Origin: Dromiciops gliroides
Taxonomy: Eukaryota; Chordata; Mammalia; Microbiotheria; Microbiotheriidae
Assembly: GCF_019393635.1 (NCBI RefSeq)
Contig: NC_057861.1
Span: 58,760,532-58,824,531, forward strand
Direction of reading: 5' to 3'
DNA length: 64,000 nucleotides
A program made the position numbers and the translations under genes. The notes below the pieces were generated by a model, which saw only the letters and a list, made by a program, of their open reading frames with translations, was not told the DNA's origin and did not search any database. How positions within the stretch are numbered: the first letter of the stretch is position 1; every line of letters starts with the position of its first letter. Shown piece by piece: positions 1 through 10,620 of this stretch.

Positions 1-110
1 TGCCCAGGGTCACACAGCTGGTAAGTGTCAAGTGTCTGAGGCCAGATTTGAACTCAGGTACTCCTGAATTCAGGGCCGGCGCTTTATCCACTGCACCACC
101 TAGCTGCCCT
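1..110 (-). mobile_element. tRNA-derived marsupial SINE (cut by window edge)
   Basis: Antisense copy of the dominant SINE, recognised by 'gtcacacagctggtaagtgt', 'gaactcaggtactcctga' and the reversed head 'ccacctagctgccct'. The A-tail side lies left of the window. Confidence 0.9.
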
Positions 111-220
111 AGCTTTCTTTTCTTATCTTACAACGTGCTTAGAGAAAACATTTCTGACTTTCATAGTAGGATAGGCCCCTCAAGTGGCCTAGTCCAACAC
201 TTACTTGAAAAAGAACCTCG

Positions 221-843
221 TCTATAGCATATCTTTTTTTTCCCCATAAAAGTATTTTATTATTTTCCAGGTACGTGTAGAGATAGTTTGCAACATTTGT
301 TTTTATAAGATTTTTAGTTTCAATTTTTTCTCCCTCCCTCCCCCCTCCCCAAGACAGCTAGCAATCTGATATAGGTTATATATGTACAATCACATTAAAT
401 GTATTTCTGCATTAGTCATGCTGTGCAAGAAGAATCAGAGCAAAAAGGAAAAACCTCAAAAAAGAAAAACAAAAAAACAAAAAAAGATAGAGATAGTTCA
501 ATTTGCATCTCAATTCCGTAGTTCTTTTTTTTTTCTAGATTTGGAGAGCATTTTCCATCATGAGTCCTTTGGAACCATCGTGGACCATTGTATTGATCAA
601 CATACAATGTTGTTGATACTGTGTACAATGTTCTCCTGGTTCTGCTTACTTCACTCAGTATCAGTTCCTGTAAGTCCTTCCAGGTTTCTCTGAAATCCAC
701 CTGCTCATCCTTTCTTACAGCACAATAGTATTCCATTACATTCATATACCACAACTTGTTTAGCCATTCCCCAATTGATGGGCATCCCCATAATTTCTAA
801 TTCCTTGCCACCACAAAAAGAGCAGCTCTCTATAGCATATCTT
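221..843 (-). mobile_element. 5'-truncated L1 3' end with perfect target-site duplication
   Basis: A typical marsupial L1 3' region read on the minus strand, with its A-tail seen as T-run near 234-241. Marker stretches are 'aaaagtattttattatttt' and 'gagcattttccatcatgag'. It is flanked by perfect 15-bp duplications 'tctatagcatatctt' at 221-235 and 829-843, so it is one retroposition event of about 590 bp. Confidence 0.9.
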
Positions 844-939
844 AAAAATGTTCATACAGTTTTGGGTTGAAGACTTTGCAGAATGGGGCATCCCACTTGC
901 CCCCAGGCAACCCAACCTACGTTTATGTCTCTTTGGTCC

Positions 940-1158
940 CTTCTGTTGTTGCTCAGGTGACTCTGACTCTTTGTTGACCCCATTTGAGATTTTCTTGACA
1001 AAGATATTGAATTGGTTTGCCATGTCCTTCTCCAGTTCATTCTACAGAGGAATAAACTTAGGTAAAGAGGGTGAAATGACTTGCCCAGGGTCACACAGCT
1101 AGTAAGTATCTGAGGCCGGATTTGACACCTGGTCTTCCTAACTCCAGGCCCAGCTGCC
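940..1158 (-). mobile_element. SINE with tRNA-like head and RTE-like tail
   Basis: On the minus strand it begins with the common tRNA-like head (reversed head at about 1140-1158). It continues, unlike the dominant SINE, into 'gaactggagaaggacatggc' and '...ggggtcaacaaagagtcaga...caacaaca'. That tail resembles the 3' end of the RTE/BovB-like element at 21505-23205, so this family was probably mobilised by RTE rather than L1. Confidence 0.75.
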
Positions 1159-1423
1159 CTTTATGTCTCTCCTTCACAGTTCCTCCATCATGCTCTTAAG
1201 CTCAATGGCCCTTCAGTAGCTTGTTTCCCCTCCAGGTTTTTCTCTAGTTATTACTGTTCATCAGATCTCTACCCATATCATCTTCATCTACTTATGAAAT
1301 ACTAGGAGAATGAGAGCTAGGCACAATGTCTCCAGGCCAAGACTAGGTTTGAATTTTTACATTTTAAAAAATCAGTTATTTAAGCTTAAAATTTAGTTAA
1401 CTGGACTCTGGGGCTTTAAAGAC
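1159..1423. other. Unassigned AT-rich intron sequence
   Basis: Between two SINEs. I recognise no coding sequence or transposon here. Confidence 0.6.
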
Positions 1424-1438
1424 AAAAATGAAATCGTC

Positions 1439-1597
1439 AAGGCAGCTAGGTGGCGCAGTAGATAAAACACCAGCTCTGGAGTCAGGAGAACCTGAGTTCA
1501 AAACTGGCCTCAGACACTTGACACTTAACAGCTGTGTGACCCTGGGCAAGTCACTTAACCCTCATTGCCCTGCAAAAAACCAAGCCAAAACAAACAA
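1439..1597 (+). mobile_element. tRNA-derived SINE with TSD
   Basis: Full-length sense copy with A-rich tail. Near-identical 15-bp flanks lie at 1424-1438 and 1598-1612 (aaaaatgaaat[c/a]gtc). The A-rich start of the duplication fits L1 endonuclease priming. Confidence 0.92.
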
Positions 1598-1612
1598 AAA
1601 AATGAAATAGTC

Positions 1613-2130
1613 CATACTCTCTAGAAATGTACATTCTTTCAGGGGAGAACACATGTAAATATGCAAGTATCTATTAAATTTAGAGTAATTTTTTGGGGTG
1701 CATGGATACATTGGCACCCAGGAGCCTCTAATAGAGTGGCATTTTGGCTGAGCTTTGAAGGAAAGTAACAGTTCCAAAAGGATAGCCAATTCTAAGGCAT
1801 AGAGTTAGGGGATAGCATGTTATGTGTGAGCAAAAGGAAGAGGTCAGTTTGACTCTTTAACAGAGGGCACATAAAGGGAATAATAGAGAATAAGGTTGGA
1901 AAGGGAGCTTGGATGCAGGCTGTGGAGGGCTTTAAATGCTAAAAAGAGCAGGTGTTCTTTTTCCTAGAGATATTAGGAAGTTTGAGTTCAGAAGTAACAT
2001 GGTCAGAGATGAACTTTAGGCAGAACACTGGGGCAGTTGTATGGAGGATAGGAGAAATGAGAGATTTGAAGCAGAAAGAAGGGGTTAGCAGGTGATTGCT
2101 GCAAGCTATGTTCCTATTAGAAAAAATAAT
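1613..2130 (-). mobile_element. L2 LINE fragment (antisense)
   Basis: Shows the diagnostic antisense L2 text: '...gctgagctttgaaggaa', 'ggagggctttaaatgctaa', 'aacatggtcagagatgaac', 'ggggcagttgtatggaggat'. These correspond to the L2 ORF2/3' region. Heavily diverged, no open frame. Confidence 0.7.
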
Positions 2131-2149
2131 AAATCCCACTAAATGATTG

Positions 2150-2558
2150 CATTATTGGGATTTGTCCTATTCAGAGTTGTAATTACACGTAAATATGGTA
2201 ATTGGTTTCAGAACAAGGGAGAAATAGGATTTTAACAAAATGTGTTTATTAATGTAACGTAACAGCAAAAGTTAAGATGTATTTCTGATTCATGTTTATT
2301 ACAAAGTCATAAAAAAGTTATAAAATTTAAACTTACTTAATATTTTACCTAAAGGTACGCCTACACTGGTGATATGGTGCAAATGTCATTTATATTGTTT
2401 AATATATATTTTTAGCAGTATGTGCTGAATTGTCTTTTCTTTAAATCTTCCTATGCTGATAGGTACAAAGAGAACCTTTTCTGTTTCTCAGTTAATTTGC
2501 ATGCTTTACTTTCTTACTCAGTGAATCAAGTGTAATTTCATGACTTGGGGCATTATCT
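2150..2558. other. Unassigned AT-rich intron sequence
   Basis: AT-rich DNA with no recognisable repeat or gene. Confidence 0.6.
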
Positions 2559-2570
2559 AAAATCAGTAAT

Positions 2571-2729
2571 ATGGGGCAGCTAGGTGGTGCAGTGGATAGA
2601 GCACTGGCCCTGGATTCAGGAGGACCTGAGTTCAAATCTGACCTCAGACATTTAACACTTACTAGCTGTGTGACCCTGGGCAAGTCACTTAACCCCAATT
2701 GCCTCACACACACACAAAAATAAATAAAT
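2571..2729 (+). mobile_element. tRNA-derived SINE with TSD
   Basis: Sense copy ending in (CA)n/A-rich tail. Perfect 12-bp duplications 'aaaatcagtaat' at 2559-2570 and 2730-2741. Confidence 0.93.
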
Positions 2730-2859
2730 AAAATCAGTAATGGCTTTCAACATATATTATTGTCCTTGCGATAATTTTCAATAATTGGGCTAAAATAACA
2801 TGAAAATTAACTTTAGTCACTCATGTTTTATTTGACCACCAGAGAGATAGTATTTATTT

Positions 2860-3097
2860 ATATATTTCTTTAAGGTCTACAAATATTATCTTATTTTATC
2901 CTTGCAGTAACTGTGGGAGATGGGTGCCCTTATTATTCCATTTTACAGATGAAGAAAGATGAGGTTGAGGGAGGCTAAATGACTTGCCCAGGGTCACACA
3001 GCTAGTAAGTGTTAAGTGTCTGAGGTCAGATTTGAACTCAGGTACTCCTGACTCCAGGGCCGGTGCTCTATCCACTGCGCCACCTAGCTGCCCTAAT
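2860..3097 (-). mobile_element. CORE-SINE/MIR-like element with tRNA-SINE head
   Basis: Antisense. The left part (2860-2980) has MIR/CORE text ('acaaatattatcttatttta', 'ttccattttacagatgaaga') and the right part (2982-3097) has the SINE head ending 'cgccacctagctgccct'. It could be one long-tailed SINE or a MIR plus an inserted young head. Confidence 0.7.
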
Positions 3098-3099
3098 GG

Positions 3100-3616
3100 T
3101 CACATCCCTAATAGGGTGGATTTGAGCTTGGGTTTTCCTGACTTCCAAGTCCCAGCATTCTACACACTGTGCTACATCTCTCCCACATTATAAATTTTGT
3201 CTTTGATCAATATAAATACCTTTGATTATTTTCTTCAAAACATCAGAATATGTATCTGCACTCCTCACCTATCATAATTTTAATATCATGTATGTAATCA
3301 AACTCACTTTTTAATTCCATCAACAAGCCATTGCTTTTAGTAAACATTTCATTACTATCCACGTCATTTCCAGTTTTCCCTGCCTTAATCTTGAAGCTTT
3401 TGTCAGAGGAATACTTTTTTTCAATTGCAGCTTTTAATCCACACAGCTAAGAGAGACTCCATTTCTATCATTGTAAAACTTTTCTATTGTTTGCCACCCC
3501 ATATTCCCCAAAAGCTGATTTAGTTTGCCTTTTCATTTTTTTCCCTAAGGTAATAGCAAGGCTATTCTTTTGTGCATTGACATATTTCCATCTGAGTTAT
3601 TCTTAACTTTGTCCAG
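3100..3616. other. Unassigned intron sequence
   Basis: No gene or confidently recognisable repeat between the element ending at 3097 and the SINE at 3627. Confidence 0.55.
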
Positions 3617-3626
3617 TGTATTAAAT

Positions 3627-3778
3627 GATTTTTTTTTTTTTTTTGGTGAGGCAGTTCGGGTGAAGTGACTTGCCTAGGCCACACAGCTAGTAAGTGATAA
3701 GTGTCTGATGCTGCATTTGAACTCAGGTCCTCCTGAATCCAGTGCCATTGCTCTATGCACTGTGCCACCTAGCTGCCC
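3627..3778 (-). mobile_element. tRNA-derived SINE with TSD
   Basis: Antisense copy with T-run at 3630-3645. Perfect 10-bp duplication 'tgtattaaat' at 3617-3626 and 3779-3788. Confidence 0.92.
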
Positions 3779-3959
3779 TGTATTAAATTTAAAAAAAAAG
3801 TACCACAATTGCAGCATATCATATCCTCATGGAATGATAGGTAAATTTAGACTATGCTATAAGTGTGTCAAAACACTTAATTGAATTGATTGAATTTTGG
3901 CTTATTATTAAGTACAACCTAACATCATTTTATAATTTGTACTAAATTCAATTTTGCAT

Positions 3960-4330
3960 TATTTAAACTCCCATTAATCTTGACATGGCTGTAGTTTAGA
4001 GGAAGTGTGATAAGGGGTTGAACTAGGGTTTATTGTGGTGATGTATAAGCACAAAGGAGGAGGGACAGATGGAGAGATGTTGTAGAGGTAGAATCTGAAA
4101 GACTCGGCCATTGGTGTGATGAGTAAGGAATCCAGGATGACTTAAAAGCTGTGAGACTGGGTGACAGGAAAGATTGTGGTGCTTTGGATATAAATAGGAA
4201 GTTTTAAAGATCGTTGTGCTTTTCAAGAAATGTAAACAGATTTGTTTTGAACATACTGAGTTTTAGATGCCTATCAAGAATGAAATTCAAAATATCCAGT
4301 AGCAAATTGGTAATGGGAGACTGGATTCAA
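3960..4330 (-). mobile_element. L2 LINE fragment (antisense)
   Basis: Antisense L2 words: 'gggttgaactagggt', 'gagagatgttgtagaggtag', 'aatccaggatgac', 'gagttttagatgcctatcaa'. Old and diverged; no open frame. Confidence 0.65.
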
Positions 4331-4349
4331 GAAGAAGGGACTATGTAAA

Positions 4350-4775
4350 AATAGTTTTCAACATTCGTTTTTATAAGATTGAGTTCTCCCTCCTTCCCTT
4401 CCCTCCCCCTTCCACAAGACAGCAACCAATCTGATATAGGTTATATATGCGCAGTCATGTTAAACATATTTCCACATTAGTCATGTTGTGAAAGAATTGA
4501 AACAAAAGAGGAAAAAACTCAAGAAGGGGGGGGGAACCAACAAAAAAGTGAAAATCACATTGTTCAATATTCATTCTAATTCCACAGTTCTTTTTCTGGA
4601 TGTGGAGAGCATTTTCCATCATGAGTCCTTTGGAATTGTCTTGGATCATTGTATTTCTGAGAAAAGCCTACTCTATCACAGCTGATCATCACACAATGTT
4701 GCTGTTACTTTGTATGATGTTGTCCTGGTTCTGTTTCACTTCACTGATTATCAGTCCACTTAAGTCTTAAGGAAA
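4350..4775 (-). mobile_element. L1 3' end fragment (antisense)
   Basis: Same L1 3' region as at 236-828 ('ttttcaacattcgtttttat', 'ctgatataggttatatatgc', 'gagcattttccatcatgag'). It is more diverged and has an internal G-run at 4526-4534. Confidence 0.85.
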
Positions 4776-5148
4776 GGAACTGTGGCAAGATTGATCTAGA
4801 ACTTAGGAACTGATGAATTCATTTGAAAGGAACATATACTTATGCACATGTCCTCATGGGTTAAAAAGATTATATAAAGTGTTTTGCAAATGTTAAAATA
4901 CTGTGTAAATACTAGTTAATGGCAAGAGTATTGGATTTGGAGTCAGGCTATGGGTTCAAATGATGGCCTCTGCAGTGTACAACTTATGTGATCTTAACTC
5001 TCATTTAACCTCATTGGTCATTATTTCTTTGGGACTAGTAATATCTAAGGTCCCTTCTAATCCTAGGATCTGGATACTGACTCTTCCCCCTTCCTATTAT
5101 TATTATTATTTTATTATTATAGCTTAGCAGCAGAGGTAGTAGTTGTAG
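4776..5148. other. Unassigned intron sequence with weak MIR and TTA repeat
   Basis: A weak MIR-like patch (about 4920-5080) and a short TTA/ATT simple repeat at about 5094-5120. No gene. Confidence 0.5.
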
Positions 5149-5425
5149 TAGCAGCTAGATGGCGAGTGGATGGAGCACTGGCTCAGAAGTTGGGAGGATC
5201 AGAGTTCAAATGTGACCTCAGACATGTACAAACTGGGTGACTCTGCAAGTCACTTAACCCCACTTGCTTGTCCTGCCACTGGACCCAGATAGCTCTATAG
5301 GAGAGAATGAGGTTGGTGACCTTGCATCACCTCCCTCACTTAAATCCAGTTCACTGCAAGTTATGACATCACCCTGATGTCATCATGGTCCTCCTCTTTG
5401 AGAATGAAGGACAAACAATGACAAC
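5149..5425 (+). mobile_element. Composite SINE, second family
   Basis: A diverged tRNA-like head ('gcagctagatggcgagtgg', 'aagtcacttaaccccac') runs into an unrelated body and a tail 'ctctttgagaatgaaggaca...caatgacaac'. The same tail, reversed, is seen at 36610, and a related body at 51528. This defines a separate, older SINE family. Confidence 0.7.
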
Positions 5426-5427
5426 CT

Positions 5428-5640
5428 TAAGCCAAAATTTAAGGCCCTTCAAAACCTGGCTTCAGCCTATTTTTCCAACCCTTTTTTAGATACAATTTGT
5501 GATTTCATTGCTGTAGGAAACTCCCTCCACTAACGAAACTCAACACTTTTCTCTGCAACTTAGAGCTATAGGCATATAAACTCACTTTAGTTTCTTAATA
5601 CCATTTTGGGGCAGGGCTTACATATTTATTTGACTCTCTG
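5428..5640 (+). mobile_element. L2 LINE fragment
   Basis: L2-like sense text: 'aaggcccttcaaaacctggc', 'ttcagcctatttttccaacc', then 'tccctccactaac'. Short and diverged. Confidence 0.5.
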
Positions 5641-5935
5641 GCAGAGTTGGTACTTGAAAGAAAGTTGTGCTCAGCCCTAGAATTACTGATTTTTCAGTTT
5701 CAGAGCAAATAATGTGAAATTGCAATAATAGGAATTAACAATCTTTTTAGAAGATGGAGAGAATACTTCCAAGGACAACAGAGACCCCATCCTAAGGCTT
5801 CATTGTGGCAGGTGATAATTGAGTTTGGGCTTTGAAAGATATAATTGAACAGTGTTTGGCAAGCGGTACCCCCCTGGACATATGTAAACTTCACACATTT
5901 CATACACAAATCTTTGTATCATAAGATTATATTTC

Positions 5936-6091
5936 GGGGTGGGGTGGCGGCTTGGTGGCACAGTGGATAAAGCACCGGCCCTGGATTCAGGAGTACCTGA
6001 GTTCAAATCCGGCCTCAGCCACTTGACACTTACTAGCTGTGTGACCCTGGGCAAGTCACTTAACCCCCATTGCCCCACCAAAAAAAAAAAA
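5936..6091 (+). mobile_element. tRNA-derived SINE with TSD
   Basis: Sense copy of the 'ggattcagg...ccattgccccacc' type with A13 tail. Perfect 13-bp duplications 'aagattatatttc' at 5923-5935 and 6092-6104. Confidence 0.93.
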
Positions 6092-6424
6092 AAGATTATA
6101 TTTCTAGGCTAGAGGTTCCTCATAGGCTATCATATCCAACCTAATCATTTTTTTTTTTACAAATGAGTCCCAGGGAGCTTGAGTGATTTTTACTTCACTG
6201 TAGATCGGGGCTTCTTAAGCTTTTTCTACTCACAACAACTTTTTGCCCAAGAAAGGTATATAGGTATATAAAATAGGAGTACAAATCAAATATTTACTCT
6301 CAAATTTTTTGTGACCCCCACATTCACCCCATATAGGTTTTCAACCTGCAGTTTGAGGCTTTGCTATAGATCATTATATAATGATTATCGTCAGAACTAG
6401 AAGATGCCTTAAAAGTTATCTAGT

Positions 6425-6900
6425 TTTTACCATTACTTGAAAACCTTTTCTAACATCTTCAGGAAGTCGTCAAACCTCTCTTTAAGCACCTCCATTAGTG
6501 GGCAGTCATCCAATGTACTTAATCCACTTTTGGAAATTTCTCATCAGTTTTCTCTTCTATTGAACTGCCTCTGTAGAACTTCTGCTAGAACAAACATTCT
6601 AATTCTGCCTTTCCAGGTCAAGTTGAGCCCTTCTTCAAATACTGGAAGATAGCTCTCACATCCTTCCCAGGTCTTCACTTCTTACAAGCTAACTCTAACT
6701 CAGGTTTTTTTCAGGTAATTCTTATATGGCATGGTCTTTAGTCTTCTTTCCATCGTAGTCACTTTATTGGACCTGCTATATAGTTTAATGTCCTTTTCCA
6801 AGATATGACATCTGGAATTGAATGTAATACTTCACATGTGGTCAGACTGGATAGAGTATATTAGGGTTATTGCCTACCTTGTTACTTAATCTGATCTTTG
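6425..6900 (-). mobile_element. L3/CR1 LINE 3' fragment (antisense)
   Basis: Antisense CR1/L3 text: 'cttcaaatactggaagatag', 'tatggcatggtctttagtc', 'acttcacatgtggtcagac', 'gatagagtatattaggg'. The related sense ORF region of this LINE class is at 24400-25370. Confidence 0.7.
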
Positions 6901-7065
6901 TTTATTTAAGCTAATATTAGTGTTAAATCAGTTCAATTTCTGATTTAACACCCCCACCCACCCCATTCACACTGTTTCCAAGCTATAGCTCCCCCATCTT
7001 ATATTTATGCAGTTGATTATGCTCTAAGTAACACTTATCTGTGGCTTTTGGCAAATCACTTAATC

Positions 7066-7554
7066 TCTCCAGGTCTCAGTTTCTTCATCTGGTAAATTAG
7101 TGTGGGGACCAATTTTTAATTGGAAGTGCTAGCTAAGCGGCTCGCAGCAATATTGAGGCAAGGAAGGAGACCAGCAGCCTCCCTCAAAACAGAACAAGAT
7201 TTATTTTAACAAGAACGAACTTAAAAAAACAAAACAAAACACAAACGGGATCAGTAGGATCAAGGGAAAGGAAATAAAATGGGGAAAGGGAAATTATAAT
7301 ACCTGAAAAAATACCACCACCCAGGATCAGCTGAAAATATGCAGCAGAACGCCTGTCTCTTTCCAGCTTCTACCTCAAATGCCCAATTGTCCTCCCCCAA
7401 ACCTAGAAACACCCCACACAGCCCCAGCCAATGGGATGGCCGCTCTGACAATCACATGACTGCCCTCACTAGGCTTCCAATCATAATTTTGCCAGGCCCA
7501 TGTAGGCATCGTCCCCACACTAATTTACCAGATGAAGAAACTGAGACCTGGAGA
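7066..7554. repeat. Perfect 44-bp inverted repeat (arms 7066-7109 and 7511-7554)
   Basis: 44 of 44 bases pair between the arms, with a 401-bp spacer. The left arm is 35 bp of host MIR sequence plus the first 9 bp of the LTR. The right arm lies inside the LTR. The arms stop matching at 7065/7555 and at 7110/7510. Confidence 0.95.
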
Positions 7555-7672
7555 TGATGTGAAGTGCCAGAGCCCTGGCTACAACCAGTGGGTGGAGCAC
7601 TGTGCAGTTTGTGGAGCCCCAGGCCAGTGCGCCCCAGGCATAAAAACCTCAAATAACAATTAATTCTTTACA
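7101..7672. mobile_element. Solo LTR, family 1, with internal inverted insertion
   Basis: Begins TGTGGGGACC and ends TCTTTACA, flanked by the 4-bp duplication TTAG (7097-7100 and 7673-7676), which fits an endogenous-retrovirus solo LTR in a MIR. A second copy at 17068-17531 defines its ends. Relative to that copy, about 45-50 bp around 7509-7556 is foreign: 7511-7554 is the exact reverse complement of the LTR's own left junction (7066-7109). No internal retroviral genes are present. Confidence 0.8.
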
Positions 7673-7799
7673 TTAGGAAATTGATCAAGATGACTTCTAG
7701 GTACTTTAAAGCTCCAAATCTATGATCTTTATGTCAGAACATCAAAATTGTGTCCATTGTGGTTGATGGTCCTTCTATAACTTTTTTTGATCATTACTT

Positions 7800-8285
7800 G
7801 CAAATTCAGTAATATGCTTTTTTAAAGTACATAATAAAGCTCACCATTTTTTATCCAATCCTTTGGGGTTTTTTATATATTGAAATTTTTGTCATAAATG
7901 GAATTTTTGATAATTATTGCTTTATATTATAGTTTGAGATCTAGTACAGCTAGACCTTCCTTCACATTTTCCATTGATTCCCTTGATAGCCATGTCCTTT
8001 TGCTCTGCTAAATAGTTATTTTTTCTAGCTCTATAAAATAGGTTTTTTTTTATACTTTGGCATGGCACTGACTGAATAGATTAGTTTGGGTAGAATTGTA
8101 GTTTTTATTATATTGGTTTGGCCTACCCCTGAACAATTAATATTTTTCCAGTTGTTTAGATCTGACTTTATTTGTGTGAAGTGTTTTGTAGTTGTGTTCA
8201 TATAGTTCCTGGGTTTGTCTTGGTAGGTAGACTCCCAAGTGTTTTATATTGCCTGTAGTTATTTTATTTTTTGTCAGTTAATTAG
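7800..8285 (-). mobile_element. L1 ORF2 fragment (antisense), left part
   Basis: Antisense L1 ORF2 reverse-transcriptase region text ('ggtttggcctacccctgaac', 'ttgtagttgtgttcatatag', 'cttggtaggtagactcccaa'). It continues at 8758 after an inserted L1 3' end. No open frame. Confidence 0.65.
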
Positions 8286-8757
8286 CATTTATTTTTTAAA
8301 TCATAAAAGTATTTTATTATTTTCTAGTTAAATGTAAAGATAGTTTTCAACATTTGTTTTTATAAGATTTCTAGTTCCAAATTTTTTTCCTTCCTCTCCC
8401 TTCCCCCTCCCCAAGACAGCAAGCAATCTGATATAGGTTATATATGTATAGTCATGTTGTGAAAGAAGAATCAGAACAAAAAGGAAAAACCTCCAAAAAT
8501 AAAAACAAAGTAGAAATAGTATAGTTCAATCTGCATCTAGATTCCACAGTTTTTTTGTTTTTGTTTTTTTGATTTGGAGAGCATTTTCCATCATGAGTCT
8601 TTTGGAACTATTTTGGACCATTGTATTGCTGAGAAGAGTCAAGTCTATCACAGTTGATCAAAACACAATGTTGTTGATGCTGTGTACAGTGTTCTCCTAG
8701 TTCTGCTTATCTCACTCAGCGTCAGTTCATGTAAGTCCTTCCAGATTTCTCTGAAAT
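8286..8757 (-). mobile_element. L1 3' end nested in older L1
   Basis: Same 3' region as 236-828 ('ctgatataggttatatatgt', 'gagcattttccatcatgag'), interrupting L1 ORF2 sequence that resumes at 8758. Confidence 0.8.
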
Positions 8758-8850
8758 TATATCTCTTGTTACTGGATTTTGTTAATATATAGAAATGCTG
8801 GTGATTTATGTGGGTTTATTTTTGTATCAATAGAATTTTTAAATAAAACT
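8758..8850 (-). mobile_element. L1 ORF2 fragment (antisense), right part
   Basis: 'atctcttgttactggatttt' and 'tatagaaatgctggtgattt' continue the antisense L1 ORF2 text that stops at 8285. Confidence 0.65.
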
Positions 8851-9654
8851 TTTTTAGTACTTTGTCAAAATCTCAGTAAATTATTGTGTACTGCATTCAA
8901 GTATATTGTTAAGTAACTGTTGGATGCCATGGCAAGTCTTAACTATTGCTGCTTTCCTTTCTAAATATTCACAAACGGTCCCTTTAATACTTTCTAGAAT
9001 AAGTAGCTGATCAGTAGTACCACTATAATATAACTTAACAGAGGAATCTTAGCGAATCGGTCACCTGAGACTCATATAAGTGACTTGGCTACCCATGGTC
9101 ACTTAGCTGCTGTTCAAAGCATATTTTGAAATCAGGTTTTTTTAAGTCTTAGGAATTTGGTTGAGGATTATGAACAATATCACTGAGAATATTTAGAAGT
9201 AGGGAAGTATTCAGTTTGCATAAGTCTTGGTAAGACCCAGACACTCAGTTATTCACTGGTTCAGGATGAAATGTGATGGAGGAGAAAAGATGAAAAGGGA
9301 AAGGTCTGTAAGAATTTCAATAACAAATTTATTTTTCTCTATCAAAGGCAGTACATTCTTTATTTATGCACTTTATCATCCTAGTTCTCAACCTATTGTA
9401 CTGTGATGAGAAAGAAGAGTATCTAAGACCAAGTATCACAGGAGTGCAAGCTGAATGTGACACATTTTTTAAAACACTGAGGAATTAACAAAGCACCCAG
9501 AAAAAGAGAATATATCAAATCCTTGGGGAAAATTCAATCACTTACCATAATGGTAACCCAGGTAGCTTGGGGGCAGGGTTGGCAGGAAGAAAAGGGGACT
9601 GAAGAAAAAATACCAACCCATATACCTCATTTCTCATTTCTATAAAATGTTTGA
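8851..9654. other. Unassigned intron sequence
   Basis: No gene and no clear transposon; a faint MIR-like patch lies near 9060-9140. Confidence 0.55.
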
Positions 9655-9787
9655 GGGGCAGCTAGGTGGCACAGTAGATAAAGCAATGGCCCTGGATTCA
9701 GGAGGACCTGAGTTCAAATCCAGCCTCAGACCCTTGCACTTACTAGCTGTGTGACCCTGGGCAAGTCACTTAACCCTCATTGCCCCA
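9655..9787 (+). mobile_element. tRNA-derived SINE, tail-less
   Basis: Sense copy ending directly after 'ctcattgcccc' with no A-tail or clear duplication. Confidence 0.88.
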
Positions 9788-10620
9788 GGTGCTTCTTGAC
9801 ATAGAAGATGTTATGAAAAGGAAACAGGCAGGTTTTTTTAATAAGCTGTGTTCTATGGTAAACCAGATCTTTATAATTATTATGGTCATATAATTATTAG
9901 GGTCATATAATTAACTCAGTGGATACAAGATTCCAGTATTAAGTAGAAAAAGTATTCATTTGAGCAAAACCTTTCCTTAGTAAGTCCCAAGTGGTGCCCA
10001 TGTATATGTCATAATCATTCATGATTTTTTTGGATGTTACTGTAGAGAACTTTGACCCCTCCTAGTAAAATATAAGTTTCTTGAGGTCAGGGACTATTCT
10101 CCATTTTATGTTTCCTCTGCCTAGTGTATAATAGTTATTGCTTAAATGATTGTTGAATTGGATTATCAATATCAAGTGATAATAAAGTGGTTGCCACTGT
10201 CATGGATGAGATCAGTGGAACAAAAGACTAATTTATTAAGCATCTTGCACCTGGCACTGTCCACGTGCTGGGAATACAAGGAAAAAAATGAAATTGTTTT
10301 TTCCCTTCAGTGAAAACACATTTTATCAGTTGAAACACCATTTATATACATAAGTAAACACAAAATATAGAAAGCATCTGAGTTTATTAGAACTGGTGAA
10401 GTCTTTTAGATGTTCCTTTCTGGAGTTCAGCTTCTACTGATTATACTACAAGTCCTTCTAAAACAGCTCTGTAGTTATACAAGTTCATGATAATTATCCA
10501 CATAGGAAATATCAAGTGAATGAGAAATTATTACTGTATGAACTTAAACAGATGAACAGCTCATGGAGAATATACGTGGAAAATAAAATGCACTCAGAAT
10601 TGGGCAGGCTGAAGGGAGCT
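9788..10620. other. Unassigned sequence with an L2 3' end
   Basis: 10050-10175 resembles an L2 3' end ('gtttcttgaggtcagggact', 'ttgcttaaatgattgttgaa'), and 10215-10310 an antisense L2 end. The rest is unassigned. Confidence 0.5.

Noticed and set aside
1439-1511. tRNA genes, because the SINE heads look like tRNA with A- and B-box-like text.
   Set aside because: All occurrences are SINE heads with A-tails and target duplications; none folds as an isolated, intact tRNA gene by eye.
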